Made by a program: the position numbers and the translations under genes. Positions 30,317 to 37,155 of a stretch of 64,000 nt of DNA are shown here, in pieces. The notes beneath the pieces are model-generated. The model was not told where the DNA came from and made no database searches. It saw only the letters and a program-made list of their open reading frames with translations. Every line of letters starts with the position of its first letter. The first letter of the stretch is position 1. Location: assembly GCA_900155405.1 (NCBI GenBank), contig LT700188.1:1-64000 (forward strand). The letters run 5' to 3'. This stretch comes from Negativicoccus massiliensis. Lineage in GTDB: Bacteria > Bacillota > Negativicutes > Veillonellales > Negativicoccaceae.

Positions 30317-30688
30317 ATGAGAACGTTAAGTCTATCTGAAATAAAAGAACGGATTATTCCCGTTTGCGAAAAGTACGATATACCGGAAGTATATATTTTC
30401 GGATCGTATGCCGACGGAACGGCCCGACCGGACAGTGATGTTGATTTAATTATTGATAGCACAAACGTACAAGGATATTTGCATTTAATTAAAATAAGAA
30501 ATTCAATGGAGGAACAGCTGGGGAAAAAAGTAGATATTGTTACGTTAAATGCATTGCGAGAACATGCGGACAAAATATTCAGTCAGGAGGTCTCCAAATT
30601 GGCAAAACCGATTTTCAAAAAGGAAGAAGATTGCGCAGGAAAAGCATTTGACGATGCGCGACATGTTCATGAGCCGGATCGGCCATGA
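30317..30688 (+). CDS. MNT-type nucleotidyltransferase
   Basis: 123 residues. FGSYADGTARPDSDVDLII (about residues 35-53) is the minimal nucleotidyltransferase signature GSxxxG...DxD. MNT proteins usually pair with HEPN RNases as antitoxins that AMPylate the toxin. No HEPN gene follows here; the C-terminal about 20 residues look foreign, so a partner may have been lost. Confidence 0.8.
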   Translation: MRTLSLSEIKERIIPVCEKYDIPEVYIFGSYADGTARPDSDVDLIIDSTNVQGYLHLIKIRNSMEEQLGKKVDIVTLNALREHADKIFSQEVSKLAKPIFKKEEDCAGKAFDDARHVHEPDRP

Positions 30689-30790
30689 TGAAATAAGCAT
30701 CAACGTAAAGGCGCGAGCGGAAAAGCGACAGTGATCTTTTCATCACGCCGCATACATACGCGAATATTTCGGTGCAAAGGAGGGGCGCAG

Positions 30791-31069
30791 ATGTTTCGAG
30801 CCTATATTCGAGAAGATATTGTTTTACCCGAACGGAAATCAAAAGAAATTCAAGAACGGGTGGATACGCTGGAACGCTTGTATATCGAATTGCAATCCAT
30901 GGATCCGCGCGCGCCGGAATACGCAAGAATGATAGAAGAGTTTGAAGACGCCAATGAATGGCTGGATATCGCCGCGAAGCTCGACGATAAAGTCGATCGC
31001 CAAGCGTATGCCGGATATTGTTTCCGTTACTATGTGGGGGTTGTGGAAGATGACGATCAAGATGAATGA
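30791..31069 (+). CDS. Small partner protein of the HipA-like kinase, copy 1
   Basis: 92 residues, acidic and helical, opening MFRAYIREDIVLPERKS. AAAGGAGGGG precedes the ATG. It overlaps the kinase gene by 20 nt. A homologue with the same opening (MLKAYIREAYPIPQN) precedes the truncated kinase at 50485, so the pair is a conserved two-gene unit. An antitoxin-like role is inferred from this. Confidence 0.6.
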   Translation: MFRAYIREDIVLPERKSKEIQERVDTLERLYIELQSMDPRAPEYARMIEEFEDANEWLDIAAKLDDKVDRQAYAGYCFRYYVGVVEDDDQDE

Positions 31070-32024
31070 TTTTACTGAAAATAAAACGATTCCCCCGCGT
31101 ACTTACGGGGGCAAAACAGGAGCAAAGTTATGCGTTTTACATCATGATGAAATATGGTTTTTAAAATTTCCGCAAACGTTATCCCGGCAAGACGCCGTAT
31201 TGTCGTATCCCACCATGCCCGTTTCGGAGTTTTTAGGATCGCAAATATATAAAAGCATTGGCATTGATACGCATGATACCGAATTGGGGATATATAAAGA
31301 TCGGTCCGTCGTTGCTTGCAAAGACTTTATCCCATCGGGTAGTAAGTTTTATGAATTTAAGGGCTTATTTAATGCCTTGCCGGCGATCAAGTCGTTACAG
31401 TCCACGCGATTTGGAAATGCGCCATCATTGCATAAGGTAGAAATATCTGACATTTTTGAGGAGATCGAAATTACCTTTGCGCCATCAACGCAAGAAAAAA
31501 TGAAGGAACGCTTTTGGGATATGTTTGTAGTTGACTGTTTTATCAACAACAAAGACCGTAATACCGGGAATTGGGGATATTTTATGAATTTGACCGGGGA
31601 ATTTGTAGGATTAGCTCCGGTGTACGATAACGGCAGTTCGTTTTTCCCGAAAGTCGATCCGCGAAAATGCGGTGAAAAAGAATTTTTTGACAGGAGTATT
31701 CGGAAAGGAAAAACTTCTTTTTTCTACCACGGAAAAGCAGTCGACAGCGTTTCGGTCATGAGGAAAGCCCCCTATCCGTTTCAAGAAGAGGCGCTTAACT
31801 CGGGTTTGCAAAAAGCTATTTTGAAAATAACGCCCCGATTATCCGCCAATATGGACGCATTTCAAAATTTGATTTCAGATATACCTTTAGATTTCAAAGG
31901 CGTTCCGATTATCTCGGAATCTCGAAAAGAGTTTTATCAAAACTTTTTATCGAAACGGCTGGAGCTTGTTTTGGAGCCGGCGTGGAAACGGGTCATGGAG
32001 ATCGCGCAAGACGAGAATGCTTGA
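31050..32024 (+). CDS. HipA/CtkA-like protein kinase
   Basis: 324 residues. Features of the HipA/CtkA atypical kinase fold: TYGGKTGAKLC (about 18-28, phosphate-binding loop), ATP-lysine candidate K39 in WFLKF, catalytic loop NNKDRNTGN with D169 and N174, and metal-binding DNG at 193-195 (VYDNGSSF). HipA phosphorylates glutamyl-tRNA synthetase; CtkA is a secreted kinase. The target here is unknown. The start at 31050 matches the paralogue at 50485. Confidence 0.75.
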   Translation: MTIKMNDFTENKTIPPRTYGGKTGAKLCVLHHDEIWFLKFPQTLSRQDAVLSYPTMPVSEFLGSQIYKSIGIDTHDTELGIYKDRSVVACKDFIPSGSKFYEFKGLFNALPAIKSLQSTRFGNAPSLHKVEISDIFEEIEITFAPSTQEKMKERFWDMFVVDCFINNKDRNTGNWGYFMNLTGEFVGLAPVYDNGSSFFPKVDPRKCGEKEFFDRSIRKGKTSFFYHGKAVDSVSVMRKAPYPFQEEALNSGLQKAILKITPRLSANMDAFQNLISDIPLDFKGVPIISESRKEFYQNFLSKRLELVLEPAWKRVMEIAQDENA

Positions 32025-32175
32025 TTTCAAGAGCTTAAAAAACTTGCTCGGCTCCGATTTATGCCGGCGGCGTTTCTCTGTATCCTCGTTTCCGCTTTTT
32101 TCGGAGGCGCTTTTGGTTATCAAATTTTTGCCGATTTCCCGTTATCATCGCTGCTCGATATGGTGTTTGATTGGT

Positions 32176-32304
32176 TTGACTAAAAGGGTCTTCGTGCTAA
32201 AATAAGGGTGCAGGATGACTGCCAGAGAGGGCGCGAGCAAGGTCGCGCATGCAAGAAAAATCTACGGAGCAGCAAAAAGGACGGGGTGCACCCCGTCCTT
32301 TTTG
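32176..32304 (+). ncRNA. Candidate small RNA, copy 1 (antisense to peptide toxin)
   Basis: Promoter TTGACT (32176-32181), 16 nt, TAAAAT (32198-32203); the RNA would end at the GC-rich hairpin AAAAGGACGGGG/CCCCGTCCTTTT with T's (about 32274-32304). The interval 32214-32249 is antisense-homologous to the small peptide gene at 34826 (29 of 36 positions). Two further promoter-hairpin units of the same design lie at 34616 and 34722. Confidence 0.45.
32210..32256 (-). pseudogene. Decayed copy of the 27-codon membrane peptide gene
   Basis: The minus strand encodes ATLLAPSLAVI, identical to the peptide at 34826-34909. All seven base differences in this stretch are synonymous. Both the start and the C-terminal codons have been lost (an upstream TAG, and a different tail). 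Confidence 0.45.
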
Positions 32305-32406
32305 CTTGCATATTTTGTTATTAATGATGGTTTCCGAACCGGCGGGATTACATTTTTGCGCGTTACAGAGTATGGCACGGATTTTATCGGGAACTTGACT
32401 TCCGCT

Positions 32407-33216
32407 TCACTTTTCTAAAAAAGAACGTATTTCCGTGACGGTTGCTTCATTAATTTCAGAAACTTCTTTTTGCTGTTCCGCTGCCAGCATCTTACGAATA
32501 AATGCTTGTTGCTGATGCAAATCCTGCGTTTCCGCTTTCGTCAACGGTCGTGACCATTCGTGATCGATGGCGGCCGTGATTTCGTCCGGATTGTTTTGGG
32601 AACGGGAAAGTTCGCCGGCGCGATTGCATACGACGATTTCGTTGAAACATTTCGTTCTCGCCAAATAGATAAGATTTCCTTTTAACAGAGAAACGACTAA
32701 ATCATGGTGTTTTTTGTCCACGGTACGGGCATTGTCTTGCTGCAATCCTTGAAACAGTCTTGTCATGGTACCGGTGAAGCTGACTTCCGGCTTCATTGCC
32801 ATGACATACAAATCGACTTCATATCCGTTCGCGCGCAAACGGTTCGCGGTTCGCTCGGGCACTTCCGTTGTCCGCAGCGTTCCTTCAATCAGCAAGTTGT
32901 ATTTTTCTTTTGCCAGCCGCTCAATTAATGCTTCCGTGATCGCGCCCGACCATTGGGCGGTGTGTTTCGGGTGATCCGATCCGTATTCTCTTTGAATTTC
33001 CGTGTAATGCGGATGCGAATCGCGAAACTCGTCAGTATTCAGAAATATAAAGTTATTATCTTTACGATTTACGAGTTTCACAATGCTGCTTTTGCCGCTC
33101 CCGGGTTGCCCGCCGGTGAGAATGGCGCGCGGGTGGACTGACGGCGTTTTGCTCCGGGTGAGTTGGTCATGATAGTATTCAATCTGTTGATTGAGTTCAA
33201 ATTTTGTGTAATTCAT
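32407..33216 (-). CDS. Zeta-toxin family kinase
   Basis: 269 residues. Zeta toxins phosphorylate UDP-N-acetylglucosamine and block cell-wall synthesis. The Walker A GGQPGSGKS spans 35-43, FLNTDEFRDSHPHY supplies the substrate-side Asp, and ALIERLAKEKYNLLIEGTLR follows as in the family. It overlaps the upstream small gene by 20 nt, within the three-gene fic / small protein / zeta operon. Confidence 0.9.
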   Translation of the reverse strand: MNYTKFELNQQIEYYHDQLTRSKTPSVHPRAILTGGQPGSGKSSIVKLVNRKDNNFIFLNTDEFRDSHPHYTEIQREYGSDHPKHTAQWSGAITEALIERLAKEKYNLLIEGTLRTTEVPERTANRLRANGYEVDLYVMAMKPEVSFTGTMTRLFQGLQQDNARTVDKKHHDLVVSLLKGNLIYLARTKCFNEIVVCNRAGELSRSQNNPDEITAAIDHEWSRPLTKAETQDLHQQQAFIRKMLAAEQQKEVSEINEATVTEIRSFLEK

Positions 33217-33478
33217 AAAGTTTATCCAAAATCTCTAACACTAAGCTTGCTTGAAATTTGATTTTCAACAGTTCTTCCAAGCTGTCCGTATGTAATGCCG
33301 TTTCACGATAGCCTTGAATTTTTTCAACAAATAATAGCAGATCATCGGGGATCGGCTTGTTTTTTTGTATCCAGTTTCGCCCGCAAAATCCGGTTACTGC
33401 GGCGATCAGCTCCACCACGACCTCACGTTCAAAAATCATCATCGACGGGCTCAGTTCAACTTTATATTCGTCCATCAT
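33197..33478 (-). CDS. Small protein between Fic and zeta, putative antitoxin
   Basis: 93 residues, helical, no recognised domain. Its ATG overlaps the Fic stop (ATGA) and its 3' end overlaps zeta by 20 nt, so all three are coupled. Position before zeta suggests an epsilon-like antitoxin, but no sequence likeness to epsilon or PezA is apparent to me. Confidence 0.6.
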   Translation of the reverse strand: MMDEYKVELSPSMMIFEREVVVELIAAVTGFCGRNWIQKNKPIPDDLLLFVEKIQGYRETALHTDSLEELLKIKFQASLVLEILDKLYELHKI

Positions 33479-34272
33479 ATTCCCCTTTCCGGAGTGCGCT
33501 CTTGTTGGACGCCCTTCTCGGCGGCCATTATATCTCGCATTTCCTGCTCATAATTTTTTCGGATGTCATACAGTAATGGAAACTCCGCGTTAAAATTTTT
33601 TTGCGCCGATTGAAACACTTCTGCCAATGGCTCAATGCTTTTTCCCACACGAGATAACTGCAAGGCGTTTCGATAAGCTTGCGCGCTTTCGCTATGAATG
33701 CAAATCGGATCTTGGTTGCATGCCAAGCATTGTTTGAGCAGTAAAAACCGACCGATGCGACCGTTGCCGTCTTGAAACGGATGAATGGTTTCAAATTCCA
33801 GATGAAACTCCGCCATATCTTGCAATGTCATTTGGCGTTCATTGTATTTTCTCAATAAATATTCCATTTTTTCCGGCACTTCATGCGGCTGCGCAACCGC
33901 GATGCGTTTGCCGGACGGTCCAATAATGACGTTGGGGATTTTTTTGAATACGCCGGCGAAACCGTGCTCGTCGTCAGTTGTATATTGCTTTAACAGTTGA
34001 TGATATTCTCTTAACTTAAATACGGTAAGAGGACTTTGATAGTCTTCCACAATATAATCGAATAAAGCCAGTGAATTTTTAGTTTCCGCAACATCATTCC
34101 ATGAATGATCACCACTGACGAAATTCTCTTTCAGCAGCGTTATTATTTCCGGCAGAGAAAAAGTGCTTCCCTCAATTTTATTGGTATGATACAGAAATTT
34201 CACTTTGAAATCGTCATATATGCCGTTGGAAGTGTTTTCCAGTACCTGCAATGTGCTCGCGATATCCAACAT
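33475..34272 (-). CDS. Fic-domain protein (class II), operon with zeta
   Basis: 265 residues from the ATG at 34272 (AAAGGA 9 nt upstream; ATG at 34278 is only 3 nt away). The inhibitory motif TNKIEG lies at 30-35 and the catalytic HPFQDGNGRIGR at 164-175. A C-terminal half copy (about 120 codons, few changes) sits at 62419-62788. A distinct Fic paralogue is at 28685. Confidence 0.85.
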   Translation of the reverse strand: MLDIASTLQVLENTSNGIYDDFKVKFLYHTNKIEGSTFSLPEIITLLKENFVSGDHSWNDVAETKNSLALFDYIVEDYQSPLTVFKLREYHQLLKQYTTDDEHGFAGVFKKIPNVIIGPSGKRIAVAQPHEVPEKMEYLLRKYNERQMTLQDMAEFHLEFETIHPFQDGNGRIGRFLLLKQCLACNQDPICIHSESAQAYRNALQLSRVGKSIEPLAEVFQSAQKNFNAEFPLLYDIRKNYEQEMRDIMAAEKGVQQERTPERGI

Positions 34273-34443
34273 TGCCATGTTCCTTTCTGCGTGTCCATGC
34301 ATCTTGTCAAGGCGGAAAATGAACTATTGCTGTTCGTATTCCTATTATACTATACGCATGCGGTTGCAGGCTTTCAGTCGTTGCCGCTTCGATCTGCAAC
34401 GACGCGCGTCGCTCGCGCTCGAGGATCGGAAAACTGTATATTG

Positions 34444-34614
34444 ATGTGTTCCGTCTTCCGTGTGGAGTGTGACAAGAAAAAACTGCTGCGCTGGATCAGT
34501 GCGAACGGATTACTGATTGAGTTTGCGGCCAAAGAACTGCAAAGAGATCCGGAAGTAATTAAAGCGGCTGTGGCACAAAATCCGGAAGCTATGCTGCTAT
34601 TAGCTAAGAAGTAA
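34444..34614 (+). CDS. DUF4116-like fragment
   Basis: 56 residues. WISANGLLIEFAAKELQRDPEVIKAAVAQNP matches the helical repeat of DUF4116-type proteins (pattern N-G-L-x-A-x-x-L-x-x-D-x-E-V-x-x-A-A-V-x-x-N-P). Only one repeat is present and there is no clear ribosome binding site, so it may be a remnant. Confidence 0.4.
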   Translation: MCSVFRVECDKKKLLRWISANGLLIEFAAKELQRDPEVIKAAVAQNPEAMLLLAKK

Positions 34615-34615
34615 C

Positions 34616-34714
34616 TTGACTGCTAGTTATTTCGTGCTAAAATAAAGGTAGTAAGAAATCAAAAAGCACAAAGTAAGTGTTCAAAAAAGGGACGGTTGCC
34701 GCCGTCCCTTTTCC
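34616..34714 (+). ncRNA. Candidate small RNA, copy 2
   Basis: TTGACT (34616-34621), 16-nt spacer, TAAAAT (34638-34643), then about 40-60 nt ending in hairpin GGGACGG/CCGTCCC with flanking A/T runs (34683-34714). The promoter segment TTTCGTGCTAAAATAA-like is shared with copy 1. The first base of the -35 lies just after the DUF4116-like stop. Confidence 0.4.
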
Positions 34715-34721
34715 CTTATGC

Positions 34722-34822
34722 TTGACTAAAAAAGAAGTGGGTTTTATAATGAAATCAGTAAGAACACGATGAATTGCAAAACGGAGACACGAAAAGGGCG
34801 GGGTGCGACCCGCCCTTTTCCC
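34722..34822 (+). ncRNA. Candidate small RNA, copy 3, converging on the peptide gene
   Basis: Consensus-like promoter TTGACT (34722-34727), 17 nt, TATAAT (34745-34750). The terminator hairpin AAAAGGGCGGG/CCCGCCCTTTT (34792-34822) stops 3 nt before the 3' end of the minus-strand peptide gene, so sense and antisense transcripts would share the hairpin. This is the geometry of type I toxin-antitoxin loci. Confidence 0.45.
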
Positions 34823-34825
34823 TTG

Positions 34826-34909
34826 CTACTTTCGTCGCTCTAACAGCCACGCTAAGATGACTGCTAGTGACGGGGCGAGTAAGGTTGCCCATCCGATGAA
34901 TTGCTCCAC
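34826..34909 (-). CDS. 27-residue hydrophobic peptide, type I toxin-like
   Basis: GTG start, with AGGAGG 8 nt upstream. The sequence MEQFIGWATLLAPSLAVILAW followed by LLERRK gives one transmembrane helix with a basic C-terminus, like TxpA/Fst-type or holin-like toxins. It converges on a predicted small RNA. The conserved core ATLLAPSLAVI also survives at 32214-32249 with only synonymous changes. Toxicity is inferred. Confidence 0.6.
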   Translation of the reverse strand: MEQFIGWATLLAPSLAVILAWLLERRK

Positions 34910-35038
34910 GGAGATCACCTCCTTTCGGAGCAATTTTTATTTTAGCAAACTTTTGCCGAATCTAAAAAATAACTTTACAATCTTAAATATACATCTTGTC
35001 ATTCTTAAATGCTGGAATGTTAAGATATTTAAGCAAAC

Positions 35039-35066
35039 AAAAAAGGACGGGGCATCCGTCCTTTAA
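35039..35066 (-). terminator. Terminator downstream of the lipoprotein-like gene
   Basis: AAAGGACGG/CCGTCCTTT stem (35042-35050 with 35056-35064); on the minus strand it is followed by a T-run. Confidence 0.65.
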
Positions 35067-35077
35067 AATGCATGGTT

Positions 35078-35296
35078 TTATTCAAAAAGATGTTGGTATT
35101 GCTTTATTTCTGAATCGCTGAGTTTGTTATAAATATATTCTTTGTTATTTAAGCTATCTACTTTTAAGACTATTGCTCCCGTAGGTTGATTATTTGAACC
35201 TACGCTTAAATATGTTCCCGACACATCCGGCGTACTGCTGCAACCGGCAATAAAGAAGGCCATACAATGATTTAAACTTTGACAGAAAAGATACAT
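35078..35296 (-). CDS. Small lipoprotein-like protein, possibly degraded
   Basis: From the ATG at 35296, 72 residues. AFFIAGCSS fits a lipobox with the lipidated Cys near residue 19, and a short polar domain with DVSGTYLSVG follows. The signal region is unusually polar (Cys, Gln, Asn, His) and there is no ribosome binding site, so the 5' end may be damaged. Confidence 0.4.
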   Translation of the reverse strand: MYLFCQSLNHCMAFFIAGCSSTPDVSGTYLSVGSNNQPTGAIVLKVDSLNNKEYIYNKLSDSEIKQYQHLFE

Positions 35297-35385
35297 CTTG
35301 TCGCTTTTCGCGTAGCTTCTTGACAAATGAACATGTTAATAATATAATAACGATAAATTTAACAATTATTCATGAAGAGGGAACC

Positions 35386-37080
35386 ATGAACTATAGGAAC
35401 AAAAAAAGAAAGATGGCGAAAGCTGTGTGCGGAAGGGTAGTAATATTTGCGATTGCTTTTGCGTGCACATATCTCTTTGGCGGGGATATCGCAGTTGCCA
35501 GCTCTTTCAATCTTGCCGAGCAGCAGTTCAAAGCAGAACAAATTCATCAGCGTCAAGTTGATTCGTTGGCAACGCGGCCCTTGCAGCAGGAAACGGCAGT
35601 ACCTTTTGTGACGGAAGAAGTCACGAACGGTACTGCCGTTTTTGTGCGCAATATTATTTTGGAAGGCGCGCAGGGGTTCTATGTAAATCTAAAACCGATT
35701 CTTGAAAAATATACAAATCGTCGACTTACCATGGTGGATATACGGCAGTTAGTCACGGAACTGCAACAGGAAGCGGTGCGAGAAGGACGTCTGACAGGAC
35801 GGTTCTTTATTCCGGAACAGTCGGTCGGCACAGGAACATTGCGACTGGTATACATTCCGGGGAAAATTCGTTCCTTTGCATACGCGCCGGGAAGCGTTAA
35901 AGGAAATTGGCGTACGGCATTTCCCTCACGGCCAGGCGATGTATTGGACTTGCGCATGCTGGAACAGGGGGCGGATCAAATTCGGCGTGTACCGGGTCAG
36001 CAAGTACAATTGAAAATTCAGCCGGTAAAGGGAACGGATACAAGCGATGTTGTATTGTACTTTACCCGTCCGAAGCCTCTTGCATTTGCTTTTGTGGTGA
36101 ATAACCAAGGTAACGATGCCTCTGGTAAGTATCGGGGACGCTTGCATGTGACATGGGCAAACCCGCTGCGTCTAAATGATGTACTTTCCGTACAGATCGG
36201 TCGCGAAGAACCGCATGCAGGACGATACCAAAACTATCGGCAGACGGGGTGGAGCTATACATTGCCTTACGGTAAATACAGATTCGGCTATCGAGAGTCT
36301 CGTTTGCAAACGGTGCGCCCGATAGCGGCACACTTGGGGACATACCCGTATCGTAATCGAGCGCGAACGCAGCTCCTTGAAACAGAACGTCTGTGGTGGC
36401 GTAATCAGCGTGAAAAAATGACCGTGCTGGCAAGTGTAGAGCGATATCGCGGACGGAATTATATCGGCGCATCCGAATTGCGTGTACAGCGTACGGATAG
36501 AACCTCGCTTCGTTTAGGATTGGACTATAATCGATACTATTCGGACGGTCAAATTAACGTATTGGCTGCAGTTAGTAAAGGGGTCCCGTGGTGGCGAGAT
36601 CGTGTCGTGAAAGAGTATCCCGGTGGGCCGAATATCGACGCATGGGTCGGCAATGCAGATATATCCTATACGCGATCATTGAAATGGCAAGGTCTGCCTG
36701 TCAAATATCGAGTTCTATGGCACGGACAATGGGCGAAAAGCCGACTTCTCGGACATGATGAAATCTCTATCGGTGGCTTATATACCGTTCGCGGATTCAG
36801 CGGCGCCAATGTATTGGCAGGCAGTAGCGGTTGGCATTGCCAGCAGGAATGGACAAGTAAAATCGGCAGGTGGCAACCTTTTGTTGGGGTCGATATAGGC
36901 GCAGTTTATCAAAAGGGAGAACCAACCCCAGGACATGTACTGATGGGAGCAGCTGTCGGAGTTAAAATTAGCGGCGACCGTTGTTTCGGTACCGTTACTT
37001 TTTCTACACCTCTGATCCGTCCTCATTCATGGACGGGAAATAGGCGGATAGTAGATGTGGAGTTAGGGTATCGATGGTAA
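35386..37080 (+). CDS. TpsB/FhaC-type outer-membrane transporter
   Basis: 564 residues. Exports the partner exoprotein across the outer membrane. Signal peptide to about residue 33 (cut after VAS), then POTRA domains (ILEKYTNRRLTMVDIRQLV), and a C-terminal 16-strand barrel carrying the loop-6 motif VRGF in TVRGFSG. The next gene downstream is its substrate, 75 nt away, the standard B-A order of TPS systems. Its presence requires an outer membrane, supporting a diderm host. Confidence 0.92.
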   Translation: MNYRNKKRKMAKAVCGRVVIFAIAFACTYLFGGDIAVASSFNLAEQQFKAEQIHQRQVDSLATRPLQQETAVPFVTEEVTNGTAVFVRNIILEGAQGFYVNLKPILEKYTNRRLTMVDIRQLVTELQQEAVREGRLTGRFFIPEQSVGTGTLRLVYIPGKIRSFAYAPGSVKGNWRTAFPSRPGDVLDLRMLEQGADQIRRVPGQQVQLKIQPVKGTDTSDVVLYFTRPKPLAFAFVVNNQGNDASGKYRGRLHVTWANPLRLNDVLSVQIGREEPHAGRYQNYRQTGWSYTLPYGKYRFGYRESRLQTVRPIAAHLGTYPYRNRARTQLLETERLWWRNQREKMTVLASVERYRGRNYIGASELRVQRTDRTSLRLGLDYNRYYSDGQINVLAAVSKGVPWWRDRVVKEYPGGPNIDAWVGNADISYTRSLKWQGLPVKYRVLWHGQWAKSRLLGHDEISIGGLYTVRGFSGANVLAGSSGWHCQQEWTSKIGRWQPFVGVDIGAVYQKGEPTPGHVLMGAAVGVKISGDRCFGTVTFSTPLIRPHSWTGNRRIVDVELGYRW

Positions 37081-37155
37081 AAATGATATCGTCAGACAAA
37101 CACGCAACAGAGAAAGGGGAAACAGGGAATGCGTATTGATATAAGGAGGCTACCT

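Noticed and set aside
31966-32205. 79-codon plus-strand frame after the kinase gene
   Set aside because: No ribosome binding site; overlaps the candidate sRNA promoter and a different hydrophobic frame. Evidence is too thin for a gene call.
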